A stretch of 64,000 bases of DNA, taken from NCBI RefSeq assembly GCF_030819175.1, contig NZ_JAUTBJ010000002.1, forward strand, positions 816,001-880,000. Direction: 5' to 3'. The notes below the pieces were generated by a model. That model made no database searches. It was given only the letters and a program-made list of their open reading frames with translations, and had not been told where the DNA came from. This stretch comes from Sphingomonas sp. SORGH_AS_0879 (GTDB lineage Bacteria; Pseudomonadota; Alphaproteobacteria; Sphingomonadales; Sphingomonadaceae). How positions within the stretch are numbered: position 1 is the stretch's first letter; each line of letters opens with the position of its first letter. A program made the translations under genes and the position numbers. Of the stretch, positions 16,325 to 25,354 are shown piece by piece.

Positions 16325-17485
16325 GTGAAGCGGCGTCATGGCGTGCTGGCGCTGGCGGCCCTGGCGCTGCTCGGCGCGACCGACATCGCCGCCGACCAGC
16401 GCCGCCTGGCCGATGCGCGCGCGGGCGCGGCGGCGGCACAGGCACGGGCGGCGGCGCTGGAGCGACAGGCCGGGGCCGAGCGCGATGCCGCCGCCATCGC
16501 CCAGGCCAGGGAGCGGGCCATGGCGGCGCGCGTCGCGGCGGCGGAGGCGGAGGTGACGGCGGCGCGCGCGCGGGTCGATCTGGTCGCCGGTTTGCTGGCC
16601 CAGCAACGGGCGCGGCTGGCGCAGTCGCAGGCCCCGCTCGCGCATCTGCTGGCGGCGATGCAGAGCATGGCGGCCAGGCCCCCGGTCGCGGCGGTGGCGC
16701 AACCGGGCTCGATCGCCGATCTGGCGCATGTCCGCGCCGTCTTCGCCACCGTATCGCCGGTCATCGCCGCGCGGTCGGCGGCGGTTCGCACCGAACTGGC
16801 CGCGACCCGCCGCGTCCGCGCGCAGGTGGTCGTGGCGGCGCGGGCGCTGGCCGCCACGACCACCAGGCTGGAGGCCGAACGCCAGACGCTGGCCCGGCTG
16901 GAGGAGCGTCATCGTGGTCGTGCCGATGCGCTGGTGCAGGTGGCGGTCGACGAATCCAACCGCGCGCTGGCACTGGGCGAAGCGGCGCGCGACATTGTCG
17001 ACCGCATGGCCGAACGCGGCGAGGCCCATGCGACGGCGGGCGAATTGCTGGCGCTTCCGGGGCCGCTCTCACGCCCGCTTGCGCCCGGCGTCATCGGCCC
17101 GGCCATCGCGCCCGGCACCTATCGCCTGCCGGTGCGAGGCAAGGTCGCGGGCGGCTTCGGCGAGATTTCGGACTCGGGCGTCCGTGCGCGCGGCATCACG
17201 CTGGCGACCGTCCCCTATGCGCCCGTCGTCGCACCTGCGGGCGGCGAGGTCCGCTATGCGGGGGCGTTCCGGGGCTATGGCGGGATCGTCATCGTCAACC
17301 ATGGCGCAGGGTGGACCAGCCTGGTCACGGGCCTGGGCGGCATCGCGGTCAAGCCGGGCCAGCGCGTCGCGGCGGGCACGGTGCTCGGCCGTGCGGGGCG
17401 GGGGCGGACCGGTTGGGAGCCGCGCGTGACGGTGGAGTTGCGGCGTGACGGGCGACCGATGGACATAGCGGCGATCCTGGGGTGA
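16325..17485 (+). CDS. EnvC-like murein hydrolase activator (degenerate M23/LytM)
   Basis: 386 residues: an uncleaved or cleaved hydrophobic N-terminus (VLALAALALLGATDIAA), a long Ala/Arg-rich coiled coil (about 25-240) and a C-terminal LytM domain (about 260-385, YRLPVRGKVAGGFGE to VELRRDGRPMDIAAIL). The zinc ligands of active M23 peptidases are missing: the HxxxD segment reads VRARGITLA and the HxH segment reads RVTVELRR. EnvC of E. coli is likewise an inactive LytM protein that activates amidases, so the same role at division is likely. GTG start at 16325, last gene of the proA operon. Confidence 0.85.
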   Translation: MKRRHGVLALAALALLGATDIAADQRRLADARAGAAAAQARAAALERQAGAERDAAAIAQARERAMAARVAAAEAEVTAARARVDLVAGLLAQQRARLAQSQAPLAHLLAAMQSMAARPPVAAVAQPGSIADLAHVRAVFATVSPVIAARSAAVRTELAATRRVRAQVVVAARALAATTTRLEAERQTLARLEERHRGRADALVQVAVDESNRALALGEAARDIVDRMAERGEAHATAGELLALPGPLSRPLAPGVIGPAIAPGTYRLPVRGKVAGGFGEISDSGVRARGITLATVPYAPVVAPAGGEVRYAGAFRGYGGIVIVNHGAGWTSLVTGLGGIAVKPGQRVAAGTVLGRAGRGRTGWEPRVTVELRRDGRPMDIAAILG

Positions 17486-17737
17486 GGGCACGCAAGGGCT
17501 TTGCTTGCTCCCCGATCCATTGCGCCGTTCGCGTCATCGACGTTGCCGTTCTTGCAGCGCGATCTTTCCCATTTTCCCGTCCCCAAACGGCCGTTTTGGG
17601 AAGGCGTGATCGGGAACAGGTTTTGGGAAAGCGAAGCCCGTAATGTCCATCAGCATGAACGGCGCAACCGGATCTTGTCACTGGTTCCCAATCGGGAAGC
17701 CGTTTGCAGTTCACACCTATTTGTGAAACAACATGTC

Positions 17738-18208
17738 ATGCAAACCTGCGGCTATAAGCATCGACGTTCATTGATCGGTCTATTGACCTGTGTGGTTATG
17801 CTGTCAGCTTGTAGTGCGGGACCGCATCACGCGCCGGTTTCAGGTGGCAACTCAATGATGTTTTTTCCACAACGGAACGGTTCTGTTGGCGCAGTCCTAA
17901 TTAACACTGGCACCGTGTCCGGAAATAAAGTGAGAAAGGAGGGCGAACTAGAGCCCTCCAATACGGTCACCAACCAGCCATGCCGGGATGTTACGGGCGG
18001 AACAGGCGGGGCGCACCTTATAAAACAAGATTGCCCTCAACTGCAATCAGATATTCGGGAAAGTATCGCCACCATTGTTCGCAATGAACGGGTGACTGGT
18101 GGTGCCTGTCCTAGCGGAATGGCCCATTTACGCAGTGGCGGAAACGCGGATCTTTCGAAGGACTATGTGTGCACGCCAAACGCTGGCGCTACTAATTCAA
18201 GAAAATGA
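17738..18208 (+). CDS. Orphan lipoprotein in AT-richer DNA
   Basis: 156 residues with a type II signal peptide: basic N-terminus (MQTCGYKHRR), hydrophobic stretch and lipobox LSAC at about residues 23-26. The mature part has four more Cys and a Gly/Thr-rich middle (RDVTGGTGGAHL); I do not recognise the family. The sequence is visibly AT-richer than its neighbours, with unusual codons such as ATA, TTA and AAT, and it separates the M23 and S41 genes. That suggests acquisition from elsewhere. Upstream in-frame starts exist back to 17501, but ATG 17738 gives the lipoprotein signal. Confidence 0.6.
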   Translation: MQTCGYKHRRSLIGLLTCVVMLSACSAGPHHAPVSGGNSMMFFPQRNGSVGAVLINTGTVSGNKVRKEGELEPSNTVTNQPCRDVTGGTGGAHLIKQDCPQLQSDIRESIATIVRNERVTGGACPSGMAHLRSGGNADLSKDYVCTPNAGATNSRK

Positions 18209-18422
18209 GTTTAGTTGGTGAGGATTGCTACTCATTGAGGATAGTCAGCTAATTCCCAAAATCCGATCCCTTCGGAAATGGCCCCTCCTCCGGCATCGTC
18301 GTTGCTCCCCACTCTCGACGCGAACCCCACCCCCGCTCAGCCCTGGTTCAGCACGGTTGCGCTTTGATTGCTCCCGGCTTGCCGCTACACAGGCGGTTCG
18401 CTTTTCTGGTCCAGGACCCTCG

Positions 18423-19773
18423 ATGCCCCGTACGCTGCCGAAACGTCCGCTTCTGACTGCTACTGCCATTGTCGGCGCGCTGGCCATGGTGCCGATCACC
18501 ACCTCCGCGATGGCGGCGGTGGACAGCTCGACGGTCCGCCAGTTCGACCGGTTCCTCGACGTCTATAACCGGATCAAGGCCGATTATGTCGACAAGGTCG
18601 ATGACGACACGCTGATCAAGGGCGCGATCCAGGGAATGCTGGCGGCGCTCGACCCGCATAGCAGCTATGTCGACGCGCTCGATTTCGACAATCTGAAGAT
18701 CCAGACCGAGGGCAATTATGGCGGTCTGGGCCTGACCGTCTCGATGGAGGACGGCGCGATCAAGGTCATCGCGCCGCAGGAGGATACCCCGGCGGGCCGT
18801 GCGGGGGTGAAATCGGGCGACTATATCACCCATATCGACGGCAAGCTGATCTATGGCCAGTCGCTGGACGAGGCGATCGGCCAGATGCGGGGCAAGCCGG
18901 GCACCAAGATCAACCTGACCATCGTGCGTCCCGGCCGCGACAAGCCGATCGAGCTGACCCTGGTACGCGAGGTCATCGTCCAGCGCCCGGTCAAGTGGGA
19001 GGTGAAGGGCGATGTCGGCTATATCAACATCAACACCTTCTCCGAAAATACCGGCGCGGACACGCGCGCGGCGATCATGGCGATCGACAAGGCGCTGGGG
19101 CATCGGCCGCTGGGCTATGTCGTCGACCTGCGTGACAATGGCGGCGGGTTGCTGACCCAGGCGATCGCGGTCAGCGACGCCTTCCTCGATCACGGCGAGA
19201 TCGTGTCGCAGCGCGGACGCGAAAAGTCGGATATCGAGCGCTATTATGCCAAGCCCGGCGACGACGCGCATGGCCTGCCGGTGATCGTGCTGACCAATTC
19301 GGGCACCGCCTCGGCGTCGGAGATCGTCGCGGGCGCGCTCCAGGATCATCACCGCGCGCTGGTGATGGGCGAGCGCAGCTTCGGCAAGGGGTCGGTCCAG
19401 ACGCTGCTGCCGCTGGGGCCGGAGACGGCGCTCCGCCTGACCACCGCGCGCTACTACACCCCCTCGGGCCGGTCGGTGCAGGAGGGCGGGATCGAGCCGG
19501 ACATCAAGGTGCCGCAGATTTCCGACCCCGATTACAAGACGCGTCCCGTCTTCCGCGAGGGCCGATCTGCGCCGCCACCTGATCAACGAGGTGAAGGCCG
19601 ATAACGCGATCCTGGAAGAGGATACCAAGGACGATCCGCGCTTCGCGATGACACCCGAAGCGTTGAAGAAGCAGGGGGTCGAGGACTTCCAGCTTTATTA
19701 TGCGCTGAAGACCGTCGCGCGGCTGGGCGGACCAGACCAGGTCGCCGCCGCCACCAAGCCGCCGGTGAAGTGA
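18423..19773 (+). pseudogene. ctpA: S41 carboxy-terminal processing protease, frameshifted near the end
   Basis: A periplasmic C-terminal processing peptidase. Signal peptide at residues 1-33, S41 N-terminal helices, PDZ domain (about 85-170, GGLGLTVSMEDGAIKVIAP), then the protease domain with catalytic Ser in NSGTASASEI and Lys in RSFGKGSVQTL, all intact. One extra G in the GGG run 19559-19561 changes the frame after RPVFRE: as read, translation stops at 19604 with a foreign tail. Removing the G restores EADLRRHLINEVKA and runs on to 19773. The catalytic part is unaffected, so a shortened protein may still work; sequencing error is also possible. Confidence 0.85.
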
Positions 19774-19775
19774 CG

Positions 19776-20270
19776 ATGAGCACCCCCCGCACCCGCAACG
19801 AGACACGGGCGAACCTGATCGCCTTCTTCCTGCCGCTGGCGCTGCTCGCCGGGGCTTGGGGCAGCCAGGTGTTCGGCGGCCTCTACCCCTGCGAGATGTG
19901 CCATTGGCAGCGCTGGCCGCATTACGCCGCGCTGGTGCCCGCACTTGCCGCCTTCTTCGTGGCCCAGCGCAGCATCCGGGGATCGCTTGTCATCCTTGCC
20001 GCGTTGTTGATCGCGGTATCGGGGGCGATCGGTGTCGCCCATGCCGGGGTCGAATATGGCTGGTGGCAGGGCTTTACCGCCTGCACCTCGACGGTGAACC
20101 TGGATGGGTTGAGCGCGACCGACCGGCTGAATGCGATCATGCATGCGCCGGTCATCCGCTGCGACGTGGCGCAATGGACCCTGGGCGGGATTTCGCTGGC
20201 CGGGTTCAACGCGCTCCTGTCGCTGGGCGGCGCGGCGGCGATCCTGGTGTTGATGAGGAAGGCACGATGA
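19776..20270 (+). CDS. dsbB: Disulfide bond formation protein B
   Basis: A roughly 164-residue inner membrane quinone reductase with four hydrophobic helices. The first Cys pair is CEMC in LYPCEMCHWQRWPHY (about residues 36-39), and the second pair lies in the long periplasmic loop (FTACTS and VIRCDV). DsbB re-oxidises DsbA and passes electrons to ubiquinone. ATG 19776 is two bases after the S41 reading frame ends; a GTG at 19770 overlapping that stop is an alternative. Its stop overlaps the coq7 start (ATGA). Confidence 0.92.
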   Translation: MSTPRTRNETRANLIAFFLPLALLAGAWGSQVFGGLYPCEMCHWQRWPHYAALVPALAAFFVAQRSIRGSLVILAALLIAVSGAIGVAHAGVEYGWWQGFTACTSTVNLDGLSATDRLNAIMHAPVIRCDVAQWTLGGISLAGFNALLSLGGAAAILVLMRKAR

Positions 20271-20809
20271 GCCAGCTTCGCTGGATGCCGGGCGACCGGC
20301 GCGAACCGATGAAGGCGATGGTCCGGGTGGACCAGGCCGGGGAATATGGCGCGACCCGCATCTATGCGGGGCAATTGGCGGTGCTGGGCGACCGGCACCC
20401 CTTCGCCCGCGCCATCCACCACATGGCCGAGCAGGAGGAGCGTCACCGCGCCTTTTTCGACCGGATGATCGCTGAGCGCCGGGTTCGCCCGACGCTGTTC
20501 CAGCCCTTCTGGGACAAGGCGGGTTTCGCGCTGGGTGCGATCACGGCGGCCATCAGCCCCAAGGCGGCGATGGCCTGCACCGCGGCGGTCGAGACCGAGA
20601 TCGACAAACATTACCAGGCGCAGCTCGACGAACTGGGCGACAGCGACGCCGAATTGTCGAACGCGATCGCCGATTTCCAGGCCGAGGAACTGGAGCATCG
20701 CGACCATGCGCTGGGCGCGGGCGCGGAGGAGGCGATCGCCTATCCGGTGCTGTATGGATTGATCCGGGCAGGCTGCAAGGTCGCGATCGCCGCGGCCAAG
20801 CGGGTCTGA
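20267..20809 (+). CDS. coq7: Demethoxyubiquinone hydroxylase family protein (Coq7)
   Basis: 180 residues of the di-iron Coq7/UbiF-replacement family, which performs a ring hydroxylation in ubiquinone synthesis. The carboxylate/His ligands are visible: DQAGEYGA, AEQEERHRAFF (ExxH), EIDKHY and EELEHRDHA (ExxH). The start at 20267 overlaps the dsbB stop by ATGA. Pairing with dsbB, which uses ubiquinone, is suggestive of a quinone theme but may be only an operon habit. Confidence 0.95.
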   Translation: MSQLRWMPGDRREPMKAMVRVDQAGEYGATRIYAGQLAVLGDRHPFARAIHHMAEQEERHRAFFDRMIAERRVRPTLFQPFWDKAGFALGAITAAISPKAAMACTAAVETEIDKHYQAQLDELGDSDAELSNAIADFQAEELEHRDHALGAGAEEAIAYPVLYGLIRAGCKVAIAAAKRV

Positions 20810-20833
20810 CGTCGGACGAGCGGGAGAGAGAGG

Positions 20834-21307
20834 ATGTTCCACCGTTCATGGCGCTGGGCAGCGCTGACGAGCTTGGCGATGGTTGAGGCGGGCGGTCCCG
20901 TCATGGCGCAGCAGGTCGCGGCACCGGGCGCGATCAAGGCCAAGCCGATCGAAGGACCGGGCGAGGTATCCCGCAACGCGCCGGTCAACGGCGTGCTGAC
21001 CCTGTTCGGCAACGAACGCTGCCCGACCGACACCAATGGCAACGAGATCGTCGTCTGCGTTCGCCGCAGCGCCGAGGAGCAGTTCCGCGTTCCCAAGGAG
21101 CTTCGCGAGCTTCAGGTGACGCCCGAGAATGAAAGCTGGGCCGCGCGCGCGACCGGTACGCTCAACGAGGGGACCGGTGTGAACAGCATCGGCAGTTGCT
21201 CGGCGGTCGGCGCGGGCGGCGCGACGGGCTGCTTCGTCCAGCGCGCGCGGGAGAATCGCGCGGTCAACGCCCAGCGCAAGCGGGACGAGGAACCGCAGAA
21301 TCCTTGA
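20834..21307 (+). CDS. Secreted hypothetical protein
   Basis: 157 residues with a signal peptide ending near PVMAQQ (about residue 26). The mature part contains NERCPTDTNGNEIVVCVRRSAEEQFRVP-like sequence with Cys residues around 63 and 75, and two more in GSCSAVGAGGATGC, perhaps forming two disulfides. The CPxxxxGNEIVVCxR pattern is common in small exported proteins of sphingomonads; no function is known to me. It follows coq7 by 24 bases with GAGAGAGG upstream of ATG 20834 and may be cotranscribed. Confidence 0.75.
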   Translation: MFHRSWRWAALTSLAMVEAGGPVMAQQVAAPGAIKAKPIEGPGEVSRNAPVNGVLTLFGNERCPTDTNGNEIVVCVRRSAEEQFRVPKELRELQVTPENESWAARATGTLNEGTGVNSIGSCSAVGAGGATGCFVQRARENRAVNAQRKRDEEPQNP

Positions 21308-21313
21308 TCGCGT

Positions 21314-21421
21314 CCTCCCCGGAATGGGGAGGGGCATGAGAGGGGGATTTCCGCGAGGGTGACCTGTGCGGAATCCCCCCTTCACCATGCTGCGCATGGT
21401 CCCACTCCCCTTACAGGGAGG
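21314..21421. repeat. Family-1 palindromic repeat
   Basis: Begins CCTCCCCGGAATGGGGAGGG and ends CCATGCTGCGCATGGTCCCA followed by CTCCCC..GGGAG. It includes the internal GACCTGTGCGGAATCCCCC stretch also seen in the copy at 40788-40871. It lies after the secreted protein gene. Confidence 0.8.
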
Positions 21422-21450
21422 AATGGTGCTTGTTGATAGGGCGAGACGTG

Positions 21451-21528
21451 CGCTTCGACTTCGCTCAGCGTGAACGGGGGTTGGGATACCCTCCCACCCT
21501 CCGTTCGGCCTGAGCGAAGTCCAAGGCC
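21451..21528. repeat. Family-2 inverted repeat pair
   Basis: Arms at 21451-21477 and 21501-21528 carry the CTTCGCTCA..TGAACGG core in opposite orientation, separated by 23 bases. It ends six bases before the minus-strand dehydrogenase stop. Confidence 0.8.
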
Positions 21529-21533
21529 ATGGG

Positions 21534-22601
21534 TCAGGCCGCCTCCGCCTGCACCCGCGGGCTCTGCGCGATACGGTCGTGCGCGATTCCACGCGCGGCA
21601 TGGTGCGGGGTCAGCCCGGCACGCTCGGCCTGGGCGAGCACGGTCTTCATCCGTGCGCCGATCGCCAGGACGCGACGGCGGACCTCCGGCTTGCGCCAGC
21701 CCAGATACTCGCCCGCGACATTGACGATCCCGCCCGCATTGACGAGGAAGTCGGGCGCGTAGAGCACGTCGCGTTCGGCCAGGCGTTCCGCCATGCCGTC
21801 ATCGACCAGTTGGTTGTTGGCCGCGCCGCACACCACGCTGGCCTTCAGTTCCGCAACGCTCCTGGCATTCAGGACACCGCCGAGCGCACAAGGCGCCAGC
21901 ACATCGACCCTCGCCGACAGCAGCGCGCGGCTGCTCATCACCATCGCACCGAACCGGTCGGCGGCGCGCGCCGCGACCTCGCTGCGCGGTTCGGCGACGA
22001 CCAGCTTGGCTCCCGCCTCGTGCAGCAATTCGCACAGGGCATAGCCGACATGGCCCAGCCCCTGCACCGCCACGGTCACGTCGGACAGCTCCGCCCCCAG
22101 CCGGTGGCTGACGGCGACCTGCATCGCCTGCATCACGCCCAGCGCGGTCCAGGGCGACGGATCGCCACCCGGCTGCGCGCCCTTGGCGGGAAGTCCGGCG
22201 ACATGGCGGGTCTGAGTGGCGACCTCGCTCATGTCGGTGACGCTGGTGCCGACATCCTCGGCGGTGACATAGCGGCCCTTGAGCGCGGCGACTTGCCGGC
22301 CGAAGGTCCGGAACAGCGCGGCCCGGTCGAACGGTCCATCGGGCAGGCAGATCACCGCCTTCCCCCCGCCAAAGGGCAGTTCGGCCAGCGCGTTCTTGAG
22401 CGCCATGCCCTCGGCCAGCCGCAGCGCGTCCAGCGTGGCGGTGTGGTGATCGGGATAACGCCACAACCGACACCCGCCCGCCGCCGGTCCCAGGGTGGTC
22501 GAATGGAGCGCGATGATCCCCCGCGCGCCGCTTTCCCGGTCATAGAATGTCACCACCTCTTCGGGCGGCAGATCCTGGTGATGTTGGGCGGTGAACGACA
22601 T
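21534..22601 (-). CDS. Glu/Leu/Phe/Val dehydrogenase, leucine-dehydrogenase-like
   Basis: 355 residues. The substrate domain contains GPAAGGCRLWRY and the catalytic-Lys glycine-rich motif LAEGMALKNALAELPFGGGKAVI; the second domain has the NAD-binding GLGHVGYALCE. Length and motifs match leucine/branched-chain amino acid dehydrogenases, which deaminate amino acids to 2-oxo acids with NAD. The ATG at 22601 gives the usual N-terminus; a longer reading to 22733 crosses the intergenic control region. It is divergent from an Lrp/AsnC regulator that likely controls it in response to an amino acid. Confidence 0.9.
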   Translation of the reverse strand: MSFTAQHHQDLPPEEVVTFYDRESGARGIIALHSTTLGPAAGGCRLWRYPDHHTATLDALRLAEGMALKNALAELPFGGGKAVICLPDGPFDRAALFRTFGRQVAALKGRYVTAEDVGTSVTDMSEVATQTRHVAGLPAKGAQPGGDPSPWTALGVMQAMQVAVSHRLGAELSDVTVAVQGLGHVGYALCELLHEAGAKLVVAEPRSEVAARAADRFGAMVMSSRALLSARVDVLAPCALGGVLNARSVAELKASVVCGAANNQLVDDGMAERLAERDVLYAPDFLVNAGGIVNVAGEYLGWRKPEVRRRVLAIGARMKTVLAQAERAGLTPHHAARGIAHDRIAQSPRVQAEAA

Positions 22602-22663
22602 GCGGTGATCCCTGAATGGTCTGACGAGGGGAGTGATAGCGCAGGATGCGAGGCGAAACTGGC

Positions 22664-22684
22664 CGCATTGCATGGACGAATGCG
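22664..22684. promoter_or_regulatory. Palindrome between dehydrogenase and Lrp genes
   Basis: CGCATT (22664-22669) and AATGCG (22679-22684) form a perfect 6-bp inverted repeat with a 9-base spacer in the 130-base divergent region. It is a candidate operator for the neighbouring Lrp/AsnC protein; the AT-rich stretch 22687-22730 probably holds the promoter. Confidence 0.4.
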
Positions 22685-22731
22685 CTATTTTCGATTGAAT
22701 ATACCTATAAATAAGACATAAACGGATAATC

Positions 22732-23205
22732 ATGCCGCATAATCTCGATGTCTGGGAACGGCGTATCCTCGCTCTGCTTCAGGAGGATGCCAGTCTGTCC
22801 ACCGCCGCCATCGCCGAAGCGGTGGGTCTGTCCGCCTCGCCCTGCTGGCGGCGGATTGACCGGCTGGAACGCGACGGGATCATCAAGCGGCGGGTGGCAC
22901 TGGTCGACCGTGCCAAGGTCGGGCTCAAGGCGCAGATCTTCGCGCAGGTGAAGCTGAATGCCCATGGCCGCGCCAATCTCGACGAATTCGCCGCCGCGAT
23001 CCGGGACATCCCCGAGGTAATGGAGTGTCACGTCCTGATGGGCTCGGTCGACTTCATGCTGCGTATCGTCGCGGCGGACATCGAATCCTATGAGCGGTTG
23101 TTCTTCGAGCGGCTGTCGAACCTGCCGGGCGTGCAGGAAATCAACTCGACCGTCGCGCTGTCGGAAATCAAATCGACCAGCGCACTGCCCATTCCGGCGG
23201 GATAG
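22732..23205 (+). CDS. Lrp/AsnC family transcriptional regulator
   Basis: 157 residues: N-terminal winged helix (residues 5-50, DVWERRILALLQEDASLSTA and the LSASPCWRRIDRLERDGIIKR recognition region), then the RAM/ligand domain (about 70-150, IPEVMECHVLMGSVDFMLRIVA). Such proteins form octamers that sense amino acids. It is divergent from the leucine-dehydrogenase-like gene, as in BkdR/LdhR-type arrangements, so it is probably the activator of amino acid breakdown. ATG 22732. Confidence 0.93.
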   Translation: MPHNLDVWERRILALLQEDASLSTAAIAEAVGLSASPCWRRIDRLERDGIIKRRVALVDRAKVGLKAQIFAQVKLNAHGRANLDEFAAAIRDIPEVMECHVLMGSVDFMLRIVAADIESYERLFFERLSNLPGVQEINSTVALSEIKSTSALPIPAG

Positions 23206-23213
23206 GTCCGATC

Positions 23214-23237
23214 ATTCCTCCCCTTGCGGGGGAGGAA
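23214..23237. repeat. Single family-1-like hairpin
   Basis: ATTCCTCCCCTTGCGGGGGA continues to GGAA, forming one hairpin arm like the ends of family-1 units, without the rest of the element. It is placed 8 bases after the Lrp gene stop. Confidence 0.55.
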
Positions 23238-23273
23238 AGGGGGCGATAGCGGCGGCGCAGCGAGAGGAAGGCG

Positions 23274-24689
23274 ATGATAAGGGGCAAGGGCTTGAGCGGC
23301 ATCCGGATCGGCCTCTTCCTGCTGGTCTGGTTCTCGGGGAGCTGGTTCGGGTCTTGGGAGCTGAACCCCAACAACGCCACCCGATTGTTCGCCACGGTGC
23401 GCATGGTGGAGAACGGCACCGCGACGATCGACCCGATGGCGCCGCTGACGATCGACAAGGCGCAGTTCGGGGACCATGTCTATCTCGACAAGGCGCCGGG
23501 CATGACCCTGATGGCATTGCCCGCCGTGGCGATGGTCGATGCGATCACCGGCGACCGGGCGGACCGGCATCCGATGTCGGCGGGGGACGAAGGCTTTGTC
23601 CGTTATCTTCGGTTGCGGACGCGGGTCGCTTCAGCGCTGGGCTCGGCGCTGCTGACCGCGATCGCGGCGGTCCTGTTGTTCGACCTGGGCCGCCGCGTGA
23701 CGGGGCAGGCGGGCGCGGGGCTGTTCGCGGCGCTGGGCTATGCACTGGGGACGCCGATCTGGGGCTATGCGACGACCCTGCTCGGTCATGCCAGCGTCGC
23801 GGCGCTGTTCGTCATCGCGCTGGCCGCCATCGCGCGCGGCGGAGGGCGATGGCTGGCGGTGGCGGGGCTCGCTCTGGGCTGGGCCGTGGTGGTCGAGTAT
23901 CAGGCGGTGCTGGCGGGATCGCTGATCGGGCTATGGGCGCTATGGCGTGATCGCCGTGACCCCATGGTGCTATGGCCGTTGATCGCGGGGGGACTGATCG
24001 GGCTGCTGCCGCTGTTCGCCTATAATCTCTTTGCATTCGGGACGCTGTTCCGAATCGGCTATTCGGGCGTGGTCGGGTTCGAGGGGATGAACCGGGGGCT
24101 GTTCGGCCTGACCGCCCCCGATCCGCGCGTGCTGTTGGCGATATTGGCGGGGCCGACGCGCGGGCTGATCTGGGTCGCGCCGATCCTGGTCCTGGCACCC
24201 TTCGGACTGTGGCGGCTGGGGGAGGAGCGGGAGACGCGCGGGTTGGCGTTGACGGCGGGCGGGGTGGCGCTGGTCGCGCTGCTGGTCAATGCCGCCTATG
24301 TCTATTGGGAGGGCGGCAATGCGACGGGCCCGCGCCATGCCATGCCGCTGGCGGGGGTGGCGGCGCTGGGCCTCTCGCCCTTCTGGGCAGCGACACGGTC
24401 GTTCTGGCTGCGCGGGGTGAATGTCGCGTTCCTGCTGGTGTCGATCGGCATCAACCTGACCATCGCGGCGGCGGAAATCTTCGCGCCGCCGCCGTTCCGC
24501 TGGGCTTGGTGGGACGCGGTGATCCAGCAGCATTTCCGCTTCGGCGACCTCCGCACCGTCGCGTCCGAATGGTGGGGATGGACCCCGTGGAACGGCCTGG
24601 CACTCTGGGCCCTGATCGCCGTCCCCTTGTCGCTGTGGCTGGTTCAGTCCTGCGCGCGCTTGAGCCCGCGCACCCGGTGCCAGACATAA
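23274..24689 (+). CDS. Polytopic membrane protein, glycosyltransferase-like
   Basis: 471 residues with about ten hydrophobic helices; the first follows a basic N-terminus (MIRGKGLSGIRIGLFLLVWF). The long periplasmic loop after helix 1 (about 30-110) holds GDHVYLDKAPGMTLMALP, a segment like that of PMT/ArnT-type (GT-C fold) membrane glycosyltransferases, but no clear DxD/ExD catalytic motif is placed as in known members. Function unknown; envelope or polyprenol-linked sugar transfer is a guess. Its 3' end overlaps the convergent DedA gene by 46 bases. Confidence 0.75.
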   Translation: MIRGKGLSGIRIGLFLLVWFSGSWFGSWELNPNNATRLFATVRMVENGTATIDPMAPLTIDKAQFGDHVYLDKAPGMTLMALPAVAMVDAITGDRADRHPMSAGDEGFVRYLRLRTRVASALGSALLTAIAAVLLFDLGRRVTGQAGAGLFAALGYALGTPIWGYATTLLGHASVAALFVIALAAIARGGGRWLAVAGLALGWAVVVEYQAVLAGSLIGLWALWRDRRDPMVLWPLIAGGLIGLLPLFAYNLFAFGTLFRIGYSGVVGFEGMNRGLFGLTAPDPRVLLAILAGPTRGLIWVAPILVLAPFGLWRLGEERETRGLALTAGGVALVALLVNAAYVYWEGGNATGPRHAMPLAGVAALGLSPFWAATRSFWLRGVNVAFLLVSIGINLTIAAAEIFAPPPFRWAWWDAVIQQHFRFGDLRTVASEWWGWTPWNGLALWALIAVPLSLWLVQSCARLSPRTRCQT

Positions 24690-25279
24690 AGGCCGATCAG
24701 CACGACCAGCACGATCCCGATCGCCAGATCGGCGCGGTGAAAAAAGGCTTTCACGCGCGGGTCCGAATCCCATTTCTCCCCCAATTCGCGCCCGACGATG
24801 GCGAGGACCAGGCAGAAGGGCCAACTGCCGATGAAGGTATAGAGGTGGAAGGGGACCAGTCTCATCCGCGCCACCCCCGCCGGAAAGGCGATGAAGGTGC
24901 GGATGACGGGCAGCAGCCGCCCGATCAGCACCGCGATCGAACCATAGCGCGCGAAGAACCGGTCGGCCGCATCCAGTTCGCCGGGCCCGATCAGCAGATA
25001 TTTGCCCCAACGTTCCGCCACAGGGCGTCCGCCGCGCTTGCCGATCTCATAGGCGACGATCGAGCCGAGGTTGCACCCCAGCGCCCCCGCCGTCGCGGCG
25101 AGGTAGAGGTTGAACTGTCCGGTCGACACCAGATAGCCCGCGAACGGCATGATGATTTCGGAGGGCAGCGGGATGCAGGCGCTCTCGATCGCCATCAGCA
25201 GCATGATGCCCAGATAGCCACCGGTGGAAATCACCCAGATGGCGAAGCTCGCCAGCGCGGAAAGAATATGCTCGACCAT
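24644..25279 (-). CDS. DedA family membrane protein
   Basis: 211 residues, SNARE-associated/DedA fold. Recognised by ESACIPLPSEIIMPFAGYLV near residue 32, the re-entrant GxxxG-rich segment GALGCNLGSIVAYEIGKRGG, and FFARYGSIAVLIGRLLPVIRTFIAFPAGVARM. The family includes lipid flippases or scramblases recycling undecaprenyl phosphate and phospholipids, and affects division and drug tolerance. ATG 25279 (MVEHILSAL); no operon partners. Convergent overlap of 46 bases with the preceding gene. Confidence 0.92.
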   Translation of the reverse strand: MVEHILSALASFAIWVISTGGYLGIMLLMAIESACIPLPSEIIMPFAGYLVSTGQFNLYLAATAGALGCNLGSIVAYEIGKRGGRPVAERWGKYLLIGPGELDAADRFFARYGSIAVLIGRLLPVIRTFIAFPAGVARMRLVPFHLYTFIGSWPFCLVLAIVGRELGEKWDSDPRVKAFFHRADLAIGIVLVVLIGLYVWHRVRGLKRAQD

Positions 25280-25354
25280 GGGGCCAGCGACTTGCGCGAT
25301 CGGGGGGCGGGGGTCAATCGGAACCGGCGCGCGCATCGGTCGGTTTGGGACGCC

